Source: CAVYVZ01 sp963772065 (GTDB taxonomy: Bacteria; Acidobacteriota; Vicinamibacteria; Vicinamibacterales; UBA2999). From it: a DNA stretch of 64,000 bases. The notes under the pieces were generated by a model. That model did not search any database, was not told the DNA's origin, and saw nothing but the letters and a program-made list of their open reading frames with translations. Below, one piece after another: positions 54,328 through 64,000 of this stretch (positions are counted from its first letter, which is position 1; each line of letters starts with the position of its first letter). Made by a program: the position numbers and the translations under genes. The stretch lies in the NCBI GenBank assembly GCA_963772065.1, contig CAVYVZ010000009.1:558001-622000 (forward strand). Reading direction: 5' to 3'.

Positions 54328-55271
54328 TGCTTCGTGCGGGTCTCGCTGCGGCCGTCGTCCTGACGGCCGCCACGGTCGCGGCACAGGACGCGCTGCAGAC
54401 CGTGCAGCTGGCCGAGAACGTCTACGCGATCCTTCAGCCGTCCGCCAAACGTTTCAACGATTCCAACGCCGTCCTCATCGTCGGGCCCTCGTCGGCCGTG
54501 GTGATCGATACGCAGGTCGATCCCGATTCGTCGCGCCGCGTGATCGCGGCGATCAGAAAGGTCACCGGCAAGCCGGTGGACCGCGTGGTGGCCACGCACT
54601 GGCACGGCGATCACTTTCAGGGCAACCAGGCGTATCGCGAGGCGTTTCCAGGCGTGGAATTCATCGCGCACCCGAACGCCCTGAACGACATGCGTACCCG
54701 CGCGCCGAAGTTGCGCGACGAGGATGTGGCGAGGCTGAAGCAGGCGCGCCCGGCGGAAGCGGAGCGCCTCGCGAAGGTGGAGTTCATCTTTCCGACGAGA
54801 ACACTCCGCGACAAGGAGACGTGGCACGTCGGTACGCGCGAGGTTCGCTTTCTGCACTTCCGCGGCCATACGAGCGGCGACATCGCGGTGTATCTGCCGG
54901 CGGACGGCATTCTGATCACGGGCGACCTCGTCGACGACCTGCCCTACCTCGGACACGGCTTCCCGTCGGACTATTTGAAAACGCTCGACGCGCTGGCCGC
55001 ACTGGACTGGAGCATCATGGTGCCCGGCCACGGCGAAGTTCGGCGCGGCAAGGAACATCTCGCCCTCGTCTCGACCGTCTTCAAGGCCGTCCATGCCGAC
55101 GTGCAGCGTGCGGTGCGCGATGGCCTCTCGCTCGAACAGACGAAGGCTCGCGTGGATCTCGCGCCGCACAAGCCGAAGCTCACCTGCGGCGACGCCCGCG
55201 CGGGCCGTGTCTTCGATCAGTTCATGTCTGCGGCCATCGAACGGATGTACGACGAACTCAAGGTGCGATAG
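54327..55271 (+). CDS. exported metallo-beta-lactamase-fold hydrolase
   Basis: A 314-residue protein. A signal peptide (MLRAGLAAAVVLTAATVAAQ) is followed by the MBL signature THWHGDHFQGN near residue 90, which gives the HxHxDH zinc site. The further ligands are the His in HFRGHTSGD, the Asp in GILITGDLVDD and the His in MVPGHGE. The pattern is that of the broad hydrolase group rather than a class B lactamase, and the loop around QAYREAFPGVEFIAHP is typical of such exported enzymes. The substrate is unknown. The start overlaps the previous stop. Confidence 0.88.
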   Translation: MLRAGLAAAVVLTAATVAAQDALQTVQLAENVYAILQPSAKRFNDSNAVLIVGPSSAVVIDTQVDPDSSRRVIAAIRKVTGKPVDRVVATHWHGDHFQGNQAYREAFPGVEFIAHPNALNDMRTRAPKLRDEDVARLKQARPAEAERLAKVEFIFPTRTLRDKETWHVGTREVRFLHFRGHTSGDIAVYLPADGILITGDLVDDLPYLGHGFPSDYLKTLDALAALDWSIMVPGHGEVRRGKEHLALVSTVFKAVHADVQRAVRDGLSLEQTKARVDLAPHKPKLTCGDARAGRVFDQFMSAAIERMYDELKVR

Positions 55272-55480
55272 GCGTATTTGGCGATTTGTCGATCTGTGAT
55301 TGGGTGATTGGTTGGCGATTGGGTGATTTGCGATCGACTCATTTAAATGAGTCATTCGAAACCTTGTGAATCGGAATGCGCCGATGGGTCTCAATCGGCT
55401 AATACATGGCAGATCGCCGAATCTCAGAATCGCGAGTCAATCGATCAATCACAAATCGTGCAATCGTGAAATAGCTGGTC
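55272..55480. repeat. GATT-word-rich intergenic region with perfect palindrome
   Basis: This gap of about 255 bases is AT-richer than its surroundings and full of GATTGG, GATTTG and TCGAT words in both orientations. It contains a perfect 18-base palindrome, GACTCATTTAAATGAGTC, at 55336-55353, which would form a strong hairpin or a two-fold binding site. No gene is visible in it. Confidence 0.7.
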
Positions 55481-55526
55481 CAACGTTTCGCCCGTGGCTG
55501 CCGTCCAACCCGGCCGGGAGGCGGTC

Positions 55527-57960
55527 ATGTCCTTCGGCCACGATCTGAAGTATGGCGCTCGCATGCTCGTCAGCGGCGGGGCCGTCACGCTCGTCGCCAT
55601 CGTGACGCTCGCGCTCGGCATCGGCGCGAACACAGCCATCTTCAGCATCGTCAACGGGATTCTGCTGAAGCCGCTTCCCTACGAGCGCCCGGACGAGCTG
55701 GTCTTCATCGGCGAGCGTCACGGCGAGCGCCCGATTTCTGTGTCCTGGCTGAATTACGCCGATTGGAAGGCCTTCAATCGGGTCTTCAGCGACATGGGCG
55801 CAACGACCGCGGTCTTTCTCAATCTCACCCGGCGCGATGCGGAACCGGAGCGGCTGCTGGGTGCGCGGGTCACGCGCAGCTATTTCCAGACGCTCGGCAC
55901 CGCGCCGCTCGCCGGCCGCACCTTCAGCGAGCAGGAGGACGAGGCCGGCGGAGAGCCGGTGATCGTCCTCAGTGAAGGAACGTGGCATCGCTTCTTCGGC
56001 GGCGATCCCTCGATTGTCGGTCGCACCCTCACGTTCAGCGGGACGGCCTACACCGTCATCGGCGTCATGCCGGCGTCTTTCGTCATCCAGAATCCGCCCG
56101 TCGAGGCGTGGATCTCGATGGGGCGCATTCGGAATCAAATGGGTCCGCGGAGCAATCACGCGGGCACGTCGGTCGTGGCCCGATTGAAGCCGGGGGTCTC
56201 ACTCGAGCAGGCGCGCGCGGACATGGACGCGATCGCCGCGCGTCTGGCGAAGGAATACCCAGCCACCAACCGCGACATCGGTGTGCTGGTCGATCCCCTC
56301 CACGAGCGATTCGTCGGCCCCGAGCTCACACGGGCGCTGCTCGTCCTCGCCGGGGCTGTGGCATTCGTGCTGCTCATCGCGTGCGCGAACGTCGCCAATC
56401 TGCTGCTGTCGCGCGGGGCGGTACGCCGAGCGCGAGATCGCCGTGCGAACCGCGCTCGGCGCCGGGCGGATGCGGCTGCTGCGGCAGCTGCTCACCGAGA
56501 GCGTGCTGCTCGCCGGAGCAGGAGGCATCGGAGGTGTCCTGCTCGGCGCGTGGGGCCTGCGGGCGCTCCTTGCCGCCGTGCCCGACAATCTCGCGCGCGT
56601 CGAGGCAGTGCGCCTGGATGCCGAGGCCCTTGGGTTCACCGCCGTCGTGACCTTGCTGACCGGCATCGTGTTCGGGCTGGCGCCGGCGCTGCACGTGTCA
56701 AAAGCGGATCTGAACGACACGCTGAAGGAAGGCGGCCGCACGGGGACAAGGGGCGCGCGGGCGCATCGAGTCCGGTCGGCGCTCGTCGTGGCCCAGGTGG
56801 CGCTTTCACTCGTGCTGCTGATTGGCGCCGGCTTGATGCTGCGCAGCTTTGCGGAGCTGCAGGCCGTGAGCCCCGGGGTCGATCCCGCCGGCGTGGTAGC
56901 GGCCGGTGTGGCCCTGCCCGGCGCGCGCTACGCCGACCAGACGGCGCGACGTCAGTTCGTCAGGCGCGTGATCGATCGGCTCGAATCGATGCCAGGCGTC
57001 GAGAGCGCTGCGGTCGTCATCCCGCTTCCGCTCAGCGGAAACGGATGGCAGACGACGTTCACCATCGAGGGGCGGCCCGAGCCGGAGCCCGGCAAGTACC
57101 CGGGGATGGACATCGCGCGCGTCACGCCCAGCTACTTTCGCACGATGGGCGTGCGCTTGCTCAAGGGCCGCGTGTTCACCTGGCATGACGATGAGAACGG
57201 GCCGCCAGTGGCGATGATCGACGAGACGTTCGCGCGCACGTGGTTCCCGAACGAGGATCCGGTCGGCCGGCGGATCAAGATCGACGCGGGGCATCCGCCT
57301 CCTGACGAGCCACCGCCGGCCTGGAGAACCGTGGTGGGCGTGGTGAATCACGTGAAGAACTACGGGGTCGACGAGGAGTCGCGCGTCGAGGTCTACGTGC
57401 CGTTTCTGCAGCGCCCGGTCCCGTCACTCAGCCTGCTCGCCAAAGGCCCCGGCGACGCGGCAACCGCCGGGCGGATGATGCGCGAGGCGGTGCGGGAGGC
57501 CGATCCGACGCTGCCGATCTTTGCGGTCCGAACGATGGAGGATTACCTCGCACGCACGCTCACGCCGAAGCGGCTGATGATGCTGGTGCTGGCGATCTTC
57601 GCCGGCGTCGCGCTGACGCTCGCCGCCGTCGGAATCTACGGCGTGATGTCGTACGCGGTCGCGCAGCGCACGTCCGAGATCGGCATCCGCATGGCGCTCG
57701 GTGCGCGTCCCGCCGACGTGCTCCGCCTCGTCGTGGGCCACGGCATGCTTCTGACGATGGGCGGCGTGGGCATCGGATTGGGCGCGGCGTACTGGCTCAC
57801 GCGGTTGCTTGCGGCGCTGCTCTTCGGCGTGGCGCCTACCGACATGCTCACCTTTGCGGCCGTCGCGACGCTGCTCGCAACCGTCGCCTTCCTCGCCACG
57901 TGGATTCCCGCGCGTCGGGCGGCACGCGTCGATCCGCTGGTCGCGCTCCGGTACGAATAG
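55527..57960 (+). CDS. ADOP-type MacB/FtsX permease, one frame break
   Basis: About 810 residues. The start at 55527 follows GGGAGG at 55516 and reads MSFGHDLKYGARMLVSGGA, a short opening without the longer N-terminal domain. A first helix (TLVAIVTLALGIGANTAIFSIVN) and a MacB-like domain follow. The frame changes near 56421 (SRGAVR to ERE/IAVRTALGAGR), and the second FtsX half ends in PARRAARVDPLVALRYE. The frame after the break keeps all helices, so an indel error is likely. It follows the repeat-rich gap and converges on the next permease. Confidence 0.87.
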
Positions 57961-58011
57961 CTGTCCCGGAGCTCGGTTGAGTCGATGACATTCCGTCGAA
58001 TCGGCGTTGAT

Positions 58012-58078
58012 TCACGGGGAGCTCGGGGAGATCAGGGAGAGAAATCAAACTCTCTAAACTCCCTGATCTCCCTGTGAA
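58012..58078. terminator. long imperfect hairpin between convergent permease genes
   Basis: The left arm (TCACGGGGAG, GGGGAGATCAGGGAGAG) and right arm (CTCCCTGATCTCCCTGTGA) are complementary over about 25 bases with a short loop. No T-run follows directly. Lying between two convergent genes, it is a candidate two-way terminator or processing hairpin. Confidence 0.5.
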
Positions 58079-58112
58079 GCGGATCCGATGACCGATTTGA
58101 GAGAACTCTTGT

Positions 58113-60732
58113 TTATTCGGCACGCAGCGCGACCACGGGATCGACAGCGGCCGCGCGTCGCGCCGGCAGATAGCTCGCCGCCATCGCAACGATCAGCAGT
58201 ATCGCTGATACGAATGCTAGCGTCGGGGGATCGGTTGGCTCGACCTCAAAGAGCAGTCCCCTGATCGCGCCCGTCACGGCCAGCGATGCGCCGAGGCCGA
58301 GCGCCAGGCCCATGCCGACCAGAAGGAGCCCTTCGCCGACGACGAGGCGCAGAACGTGGACTCGAGCCGCGCCGACGGCCATGCGGACTCCAATCTCGCG
58401 GGTGCGCTGCCCAACGCTGTACAGACATCACCGCGTAGATGCCAGTCGCGGCCAGCAGCAGCGCGACACCGGCGAAAGCCGCGAGCAGCACCAGGCTGAA
58501 GCGCCTCGGCGCTACGGATTGCGCAACAAGATCCTCCATCGTTGCGACCGCGGCCATCGGCAGCGCCGGATCGAGCCGTGCCAGCACGGCGCGCGTCTGG
58601 CCGACGAGGTCGCGCGGGTTGCCGCGAGCGCGCAGCGCGACCACCAGTGCATCCACCGGGTGCTGCGCGTGCGGAACGTACGTTTCGGGCCCAGCCTCGG
58701 CATCGAGCCCGTCGTACCGAACGTTCCGCACGATGCCGACGATCGTGCGTGGCGGCTGCTCCACTCCAGCCACGGAGATGTGCAGCTGAATTGTCTGTCC
58801 AATCGGATTTTCACCGGGCCAGTACCTGCGCGCGGCGGCCTCGTTGATGATCGCGACGCCAGGCTGGCTCAGGGTGTCGCGCTCGCTGAAGTCGCGGCCC
58901 CTGACGACCGCGATCCGCATCGTGCGGAAATAGTCCGGTGTCGTGACTCGCACCATCGCCAGCGGCTTGTCGTCGGGGTTCTCCGCGCGGCCGGCGATCG
59001 CGAACGTACCTCCCGCCGAGAAACCGGTGGTCAGCGGGAGGCCGAAGATCCCCGCCGTCGCTTCGACGCCTGGCTGCGACGACAGCTCCGACCGAAGCCG
59101 CTCCACGAAGCGGGCAATCCGGTCTGGTTCCGGGTACGAGGCCGACGGCAGCGTGAGCGAAAAGGTCAGCACCCCTGACGCATCGAAGCCAGGGCTGACG
59201 CCGTAGAGCCGCAGCAGGCTCTTGACGAAGAGCCCGGCGGACGCCACCAGCACCAGCGCCATCGCCACCTCCGCGACGACCAGCGTGCGACGAACGGTGC
59301 GCGCACGGGTTGTCACGCGAGACGCGGCCGTGACAGCGTCGCGGCGAACGCCGCTCGCGGCTGCCGCGCTGAGCGCGAGCGCCACCAGGATGGAGATGAT
59401 CACGGAGAACGCGGTCACGCGTGCGTCGACGGCAATGTCGTTCGTGCGCGGTAAGACGTCGGGAAGGACGGCCACGGCTGTTCGTGTGCCCCATCCCGCG
59501 AGGCCTGCGCCGATCGCCGCCGCGATGCCCGTCACGAGCAGGTTCTCGACGAGGTGCTGGCGCAGCAGCCGCGCGTGGCTCGCGCCGAGCGCCATTCGCA
59601 CGGACATTTCGTTCGCCCGAGCGGACGATCGCGCCAGCAGGAGGTTCGCCACATTGGCGCATGCGATCAGGAGCACGAACGCCACGGCGCCGAAGAGCGC
59701 CAGCAGCCCTGAGCGCGTGTTGCTCACCAGGTGATCGCGCAGAGGCCTGATCGATGCGCCGCGGTCGCGATGCGTGACCGGATACTCGGCGGCCAGACGG
59801 GCTCCCACGGCGCGGACTTCTGCTCGCGTTTCGTCCATCGAGACGCCGGGCTCGAGCCGCGCCACGACGAAGATCCACCGGGCTCCGCGCTGCGACGGAT
59901 CGATCTGATCCGCGGTGAACACCAGCGGCCGCCACAACTGGGCATCGGCCGGGAGCATCGGATGCGCCGGCGCCACGCCGACGATCGTCACCGGCCGGCC
60001 ATCGACGATGATGCGGCGGCCGATGACCTGCGGGCTGGCGCCGAAGCGGCGCTGCCACAGGGCATGGCTGATCACGACGACCTGGTCGCCGCCCGCCCGC
60101 CCTTCCTCGCGCGCGAACCCTCGACCGAGCTGGAGCCGTGCACCGATGACGTCGAAGAAATTCCAGGTGACGGAGGCCGCGTCCACGCGCTCCGGCTCTG
60201 CCTCCCCGGTGAGGTTCACCTGCTCCGGCGTGAGGGCCGTCGCCGACGCGAACGCGCCGACCGCGCTCATGTCGTGGAAATCGAGCGGCGAGACAGAGAT
60301 CTGCTCGGCGTGCTTCCCCGGCGCGGTGAGCAGCACGAGCCGGTCGGCATCCTGGAAGGGAAGCGGCCGCAGCAGAAGTGCGTTCACGACGGTAAAGACC
60401 ATCGTCGTTGCGCCAATGCCGACGGCCAGCGTCGCAACGACCGTCAGCGTGAAGGCCGGCCGCCGGCACGTCAGGCGCCATGCGTAGGCGACGTCCTGCC
60501 GGAACTCGGACGGGGCGCGGCGTGATGCGCGCGCGGCGGCACCGATGACGTCGGAGCACTCTCCGAGCGCCGCGGCGAGAGCGGCCAGCGCGCCGCGCTT
60601 CCGCAGCGTGTCCTCGACGATGTGTCGCGACGTGTCCTGCATCTCGGAGCCATGGGAGCGGCGGACCTCCGGGGGCAACAGGAGCAGCAGAGCCCCATAC
60701 AGGCGGCGTACGGCGCGGAGCAGCAGGTTCAC
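58113..60732 (-). CDS. ADOP-type MacB/FtsX permease with N-terminal helical domain, one frame break
   Basis: About 873 residues. The start at 60732 gives an extra N-terminal domain (LLRAVRRLYGALLLLLPPEV, RSHGSEMQDTSRHIVEDTL) typical of ADOP proteins. Then come the first helix (FTLTVVATLAVGIGATTMVFTVV), a MacB-like periplasmic domain, NVANLLLARSSARANEMSVRMALGAS, and a second FtsX unit. The frame changes near 58424 (one extra base; the sense reads YAVMSYSVGQRTREIGVRM) and ends PARRAAAVDPVVALRAE. Its start overlaps the PadR stop (ATGA), so regulator and transporter are one unit. Confidence 0.87.
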
Positions 60733-61118
60733 CGCGCCCTCCCTTCAGCGAGGGCGCCGGTGATCCCGCGGCTTCGCGCCATGCGAACCAGGCCCGCCAG
60801 ACGCCGGGCCTCGGCGTGGGCCACGCCGCGGCCGAACGCGGTCAGGCGGTAATACCGCCGCCGCTCGTCGTCCTCGTCCTCGCCGGGCCGGTCCGCCGAC
60901 TCCTCGATGAGCCGCTGCTCGAGGAGCCGCGCGATCGCGGTGTACAGCGTCCCCGTGCCGAGGCGCAGGGTGCCGTCGGTGCGGCCGGCGATGTCGAGGA
61001 TGATCGCGTATCCGTGACGGTCCTGATCGGCGAGCGCGAGGAGGATGTGAAAGACGGCCGGCGTCAGCGGGAGCTGAGCGGCGACGTCCGCGGCCGAATA
61101 TGTCGATGGTCGACGCAT
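60729..61118 (-). CDS. PadR-family transcriptional regulator
   Basis: A 129-residue winged-helix regulator: QLPLTPAVFHILLALADQDRHGYAI, LGTGTLYTAIARLLEQRLIEE (the recognition helix and wing) and RRYYRLTAFGRGVAHAEARRL. PadR proteins usually repress their own operon and release on binding a small ligand. The stop overlaps the start of the ADOP permease by four bases. This PadR plus permease pair is a very common acidobacterial arrangement and is likely self-controlled. Confidence 0.92.
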   Translation of the reverse strand: MRRPSTYSAADVAAQLPLTPAVFHILLALADQDRHGYAIILDIAGRTDGTLRLGTGTLYTAIARLLEQRLIEESADRPGEDEDDERRRYYRLTAFGRGVAHAEARRLAGLVRMARSRGITGALAEGRAR

Positions 61119-61134
61119 TGTGCGCCGACGTATA

Positions 61135-62544
61135 TCACACGCGACGGGTCTTCCACCAGCCCTGTCGGAAGATGGCCGCGCTCACCAGGGCCAGCACGGA
61201 GAAGGCGACCGCCACGGCGATGAAGACGCCCTTCGGACCGAAGCCGAGCGGATGGGCGAGCACCCAGGCGAGAGGAATCTCGAAGCACCAGAGACAACCG
61301 AGGTTGATGAGCGTCGGGGTGCGCGTGTCGCCCGCGCCGTTGAACGACATCGAGAGCACCATTCCGTATCCGTAGAACACGAATCCCGCCGCCACGATCC
61401 GCAGGCATTGGATGCCGTAGGGGACGACCTCCGGGTCCGACGAGAACAGGCCAATGAGCTGGGGCGCGAAGAGGAGGAACGTCAGTCCCACGACGACGAG
61501 GCACATCGTGTTGTAGCGGCCCGCCGTCCAGGCGGCCGCTTCGGCACGCTCCGGCTTTCCCGCGCCGAGGTTCTGACCGACCAGCGTTGCCGCGGCGTTG
61601 CTCACGCCGAACGACGGGAGCAACGCGAACATGATGATGCGGATGCCGATGGTGTTGCCGGCCACGGCCGCACTGCCGAAACCGGTGAGAATGCGCACGA
61701 GCCCCATCCAGGACGCCGTGCCGATGAAGTTCTGGAACATCCCCACGCCGGAGAGGCGCAGGATGCTGGCCATGAGGTCCGCGTTCGGGCGCAGGTGCTC
61801 GCGGCGAATGGTGATGCGTCCGCGGCCGCGTGTCAGGTGGAAGACCTGGTACATCACGCCAGACCAGCGGCCGATCGTCGTGGCCACGCCGGCGCCGGTG
61901 ACGCCCATTTCGGGAAACGGGCCCAGCCCGAAGATCAGGCAGGGGCCGAGCAGAATGTTGATCGCGTTCGCGAACCAGAGCACGCGCATCGCGATCGCCG
62001 CGTCGCCCGCGCCGCGGAACACGGCGTTGATGAGAAACAGCAGCAGCACGCCGCCGCTGCCGCCGAGCATCACACGGGTGAACCCCGCTCCCGTGCGCAC
62101 GACGCCGTCGCTCGCGCCCATCAGGCCGAGGAGATCCGGCGCGAAGGCAGCGCCCGTGCCTCCGATCGCGATCGCCATCAGCAGCCCGAGCGCGATCGAC
62201 TGGACGGCCGACCGTGCGGCAGCGTCCGGGTCCTTCTCACCCATCCGTCGCGCCACGGTTGCCGTGGCGCCGATGCTCAGCCCGATCGCGATGGCGTAGA
62301 TGACCGTCATCAGCGACTCGGTGATGCCCACGGTGGCCACGGCGTCGGCGCCGAGCCGGCCGACGAAGAACACGTCGGCAACCGCGAACACCGACTCCAT
62401 CAGCATCTCGAGCACCATCGGGACCGCGAGGAGGACGACGGCGCGCCCGACGGGTACCTCGGTGTAGTCCTGATGTGAGCCGCGAATGGCTTCGCGAAGC
62501 GTCGCCCAGAAGCCCGCTGGAGGATCGAACGTGGCGCCGGTCAT
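61135..62544 (-). CDS. MATE-family multidrug/toxin exporter
   Basis: A 469-residue protein with about twelve transmembrane helices in two related halves: LLAVPMVLEMLMESVFAVADVFFVGRLGADAVATVGI near the start and LLPSFGVSNAAATLVGQNLGAGKPERA in the middle, both typical of MATE. It exports drugs or toxic metabolites in exchange for protons or sodium. The ATG at 62544 is preferred over a TTG at 62556. It is separated from the PadR gene by only 16 bases but shares no overlap, so joint transcription is possible. Confidence 0.9.
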   Translation of the reverse strand: MTGATFDPPAGFWATLREAIRGSHQDYTEVPVGRAVVLLAVPMVLEMLMESVFAVADVFFVGRLGADAVATVGITESLMTVIYAIAIGLSIGATATVARRMGEKDPDAAARSAVQSIALGLLMAIAIGGTGAAFAPDLLGLMGASDGVVRTGAGFTRVMLGGSGGVLLLFLINAVFRGAGDAAIAMRVLWFANAINILLGPCLIFGLGPFPEMGVTGAGVATTIGRWSGVMYQVFHLTRGRGRITIRREHLRPNADLMASILRLSGVGMFQNFIGTASWMGLVRILTGFGSAAVAGNTIGIRIIMFALLPSFGVSNAAATLVGQNLGAGKPERAEAAAWTAGRYNTMCLVVVGLTFLLFAPQLIGLFSSDPEVVPYGIQCLRIVAAGFVFYGYGMVLSMSFNGAGDTRTPTLINLGCLWCFEIPLAWVLAHPLGFGPKGVFIAVAVAFSVLALVSAAIFRQGWWKTRRV

Positions 62545-62571
62545 GACCAGCGCCAATCATAAGGTGGTTTG

Positions 62572-63361
62572 CTAACGTCGACGGATGTTGACGCCGCCGT
62601 TGTGCGTCATGGCGCGGATCCGTGCGCCGCCGCCGCCGAGGGTCGTGGTGATATGCCGGCCGACGTCTCCCTGAACGGTGATCGGAAAATCGATGCGCAG
62701 GCCGCCGTTCGTCGTGCCGGTCTCGAGCTCCGCCGAGTACCTGTGACGGCAGCGTCAGGTTGATGCCGCCGTTGTGCGTGGCGACGTCGAGACCGCTGCC
62801 ATCCCAGCGGTCGCCGGTCAGCTCGATGGTCAGGCCGCCGTTGCTCGTATCGCCGCGAATCTCGCCGGCGACGTTTTCGAGCCGCACCCCTCCGTTCGTG
62901 GCCTTGAACGTGACCGCGCCGTTCAAATCGCGCACGCTGATTCCGCCGTTCAGGGTGTGCAGCGTGAGAGCGGATCGCTGCGGCACGTTCAGCTCGAAAG
63001 ACACCGTCCAGTACGCGTCATCGAGGCGCTGGGGCCCGCGTGCCCGCACCCGGCCCCCGCCCGTCTCGATCTGCACCTGCGACGCGATCTGCCGCGCCTG
63101 GTCGTACTCGTCCGCGTAGCCGACGATGTGCGCGCGCACGAGGACATCCGATCGATCCCAGCCCCTGACTCGAATGCCGCCATTCGGCGTGGCGTCGACG
63201 TCGAGCGGGTTGCCGCCGGCTAGAGTCTCCTCCCGCACCTCGCAGTGGTTCGTGCGACCGTGAGAGGCGTCCTCGCACCCGCGTACCTCGAGATAGCGGG
63301 TCTGCGCCCCTGCTGCCGAGATGGCCATGAGAAGAAAGGCAGAGCAGACGAAACGGTGCAT
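62572..63361 (-). CDS. exported DUF4097-like NGG-repeat beta protein, one frame break
   Basis: About 262 residues. A signal peptide (MHRFVCSAFLLMAISAAGAQ) is followed by a beta-helix-like series of seven short repeats, each with an x-N-G-G-[ILV] core: TPNGGIRV, TLNGGISV, ATNGGVRL, TSNGGLTI, THNGGINL, TTNGGLRI and THNGGVNI. The frame shifts near 62741 between the fifth and sixth repeat. These proteins, often called DUF4097 or adhesin-like, are common in acidobacterial envelopes; their role is unknown. Two Cys (RGCEDASHGRTNHCEV) near the start may form a disulfide. Confidence 0.82.
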
Positions 63362-63416
63362 ACGTCCTCCGGCAGCTTGGACGAGATGAGCGCCGGCGCG
63401 GTTGGCGGCGCTTGCG

Positions 63417-64000
63417 CTACGGCTTCGCGAAGGGACCTGTTTCGACCGGCTTGTCCGGATCGGCCGACCATTCCGACCAGGATCCAGGGAAGAGCTTCAT
63501 GCCGGTCAGGCCGGCCCGCTCCATGGCGAGCATGTTGTGGCAGGCCGTCACGCCGGAGCCGCAGTAGAGCGCCAGATGCTCCGGCGGGGTCGCGCCGAGG
63601 AGCGCCGTGAATTTTTCGCGCAGCGCTGCGGGTGCCAGGAAGCTGCCGTCCGGCCCGAGGTTCCACTGGAAGAAATGGTTGCGGGCGCCGGGGATGTGGC
63701 CGGCCACGCGGTCGAGCGGCTCCTCCTTTCCCTCGTACCGCGCCGGGGCGCGGGCGTCGACGAGCGTCATCGACGGATCGCCCAGCTTCGCCCACACCTG
63801 GTTGGCGCTGAGCCGCATCGCTGGGCGCGGCTTTCCCGTGAACGTGGCGGGCTCGCGGGTTTCCACGCCGCCCCGCGTGGGCCTGCCCTCGCGGGTCCAC
63901 CTGGCCATGCCGCCATCGAGCACCGCGACCGCATCGTGGCCCATGTAGCGCAGCATCCACCAGAGCCGGCTGGCGTACATGCCGGTGTCCTGGTCGTACG
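63417..64000 (-). CDS. thiosulfate/3-mercaptopyruvate sulfurtransferase, 5' end outside window
   Basis: The visible 194 residues hold the C-terminal part of a two-domain rhodanese. HDAVAVLDGGMARWTREG is the end of the first domain. The second domain has ARAPARYEGKEEPLDRVAGHIPGARNHFF and the active-site loop LYCGSGVTACHN, where the Cys carries the persulfide; CGSGVTA is typical of mercaptopyruvate/thiosulfate sulfurtransferases. The frame is still open at the window end. Confidence 0.9.
   Translation of the reverse strand, partial: YDQDTGMYASRLWWMLRYMGHDAVAVLDGGMARWTREGRPTRGGVETREPATFTGKPRPAMRLSANQVWAKLGDPSMTLVDARAPARYEGKEEPLDRVAGHIPGARNHFFQWNLGPDGSFLAPAALREKFTALLGATPPEHLALYCGSGVTACHNMLAMERAGLTGMKLFPGSWSEWSADPDKPVETGPFAKP

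Noticed and set aside
1..64000. tRNA, rRNA or insertion sequence genes
   Set aside because: No cloverleaf, rRNA core motif, transposase or terminal inverted repeat with target duplication was recognised on either strand.

Overview
The window is high-GC, gene-dense DNA that looks like a chromosomal segment of an Acidobacteriota member, most likely of the Vicinamibacteria type. This placement is inferred from family content: a VWFA-related protein with C-terminal TPR-like repeats, three MacB/FtsX-type permeases of the acidobacterial ADOP kind (one coupled to a PadR regulator), a soluble-headed Ser/Thr kinase, a giant propeller-type hybrid histidine kinase, and many exported hydrolases. No rRNA, tRNA, CRISPR array, phage or insertion sequence was recognised, and no stretch over about 300 bases lacks a gene.

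Positions 2222-23432 form the most interesting region: a ~21 kb biosynthetic cluster that matches the aryl-polyene / xanthomonadin pattern. It has a XanB2/Hyg5/FkbO-type chorismatase (aryl starter), an ANL ligase, an ACP, two complete ketosynthases, one ketosynthase-like protein that has lost all three catalytic residues (chain-length-factor type), a ketoreductase, a FabZ/ApeI-type dehydratase, two methyltransferases, a LolA-like carrier protein, an MMPL/RND exporter, a GT2 glycosyltransferase, PlsC-like and LpxL-like acyltransferases, and a flavoenzyme with a WxWxIP halogenase signature. A ~980-residue exported protein of unknown function sits inside the synthase operon. The genes would make a hydroxybenzoyl-primed polyene, attach it to a glycolipid-like carrier and move it to the outer membrane. 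Parts not found are a thioesterase and a second ACP.

Positions 23479-38735 hold a GH5-like hydrolase, a remarkable 29-residue tandem-repeat protein, a Ser/Thr kinase, a creatininase-family enzyme, and a tightly coupled minus-strand operon for PhoD phosphatase, an Asp-box sialidase-like protein, a PIG-L deacetylase and an M19 dipeptidase. These are followed by a TolB-like propeller protein, a four-helix-bundle gene flanked by inverted AT-rich repeats, an M20 amidohydrolase and an FmdB zinc ribbon.

Positions 38750-49813 hold the hybrid histidine kinase, a His/Cys-rich exported protein next to a TonB-dependent receptor, RluA, MsrA, a cupin and an ADOP permease. Positions 49881-64000 hold AraC, VOC, an AAC(3)-type acetyltransferase, a fused M29-like/DmpA peptidase, a metallo-hydrolase, two more ADOP permeases, PadR, a MATE transporter, a DUF4097-like NGG-repeat protein and a truncated sulfurtransferase at the edge.

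A caution applies to the whole window. At least eleven unrelated long genes are broken by about sixteen single-base frame changes while family similarity continues in another frame. This pattern looks more like indel errors of a long-read assembly than true gene decay, so those genes are given here as one span each with the break positions noted.
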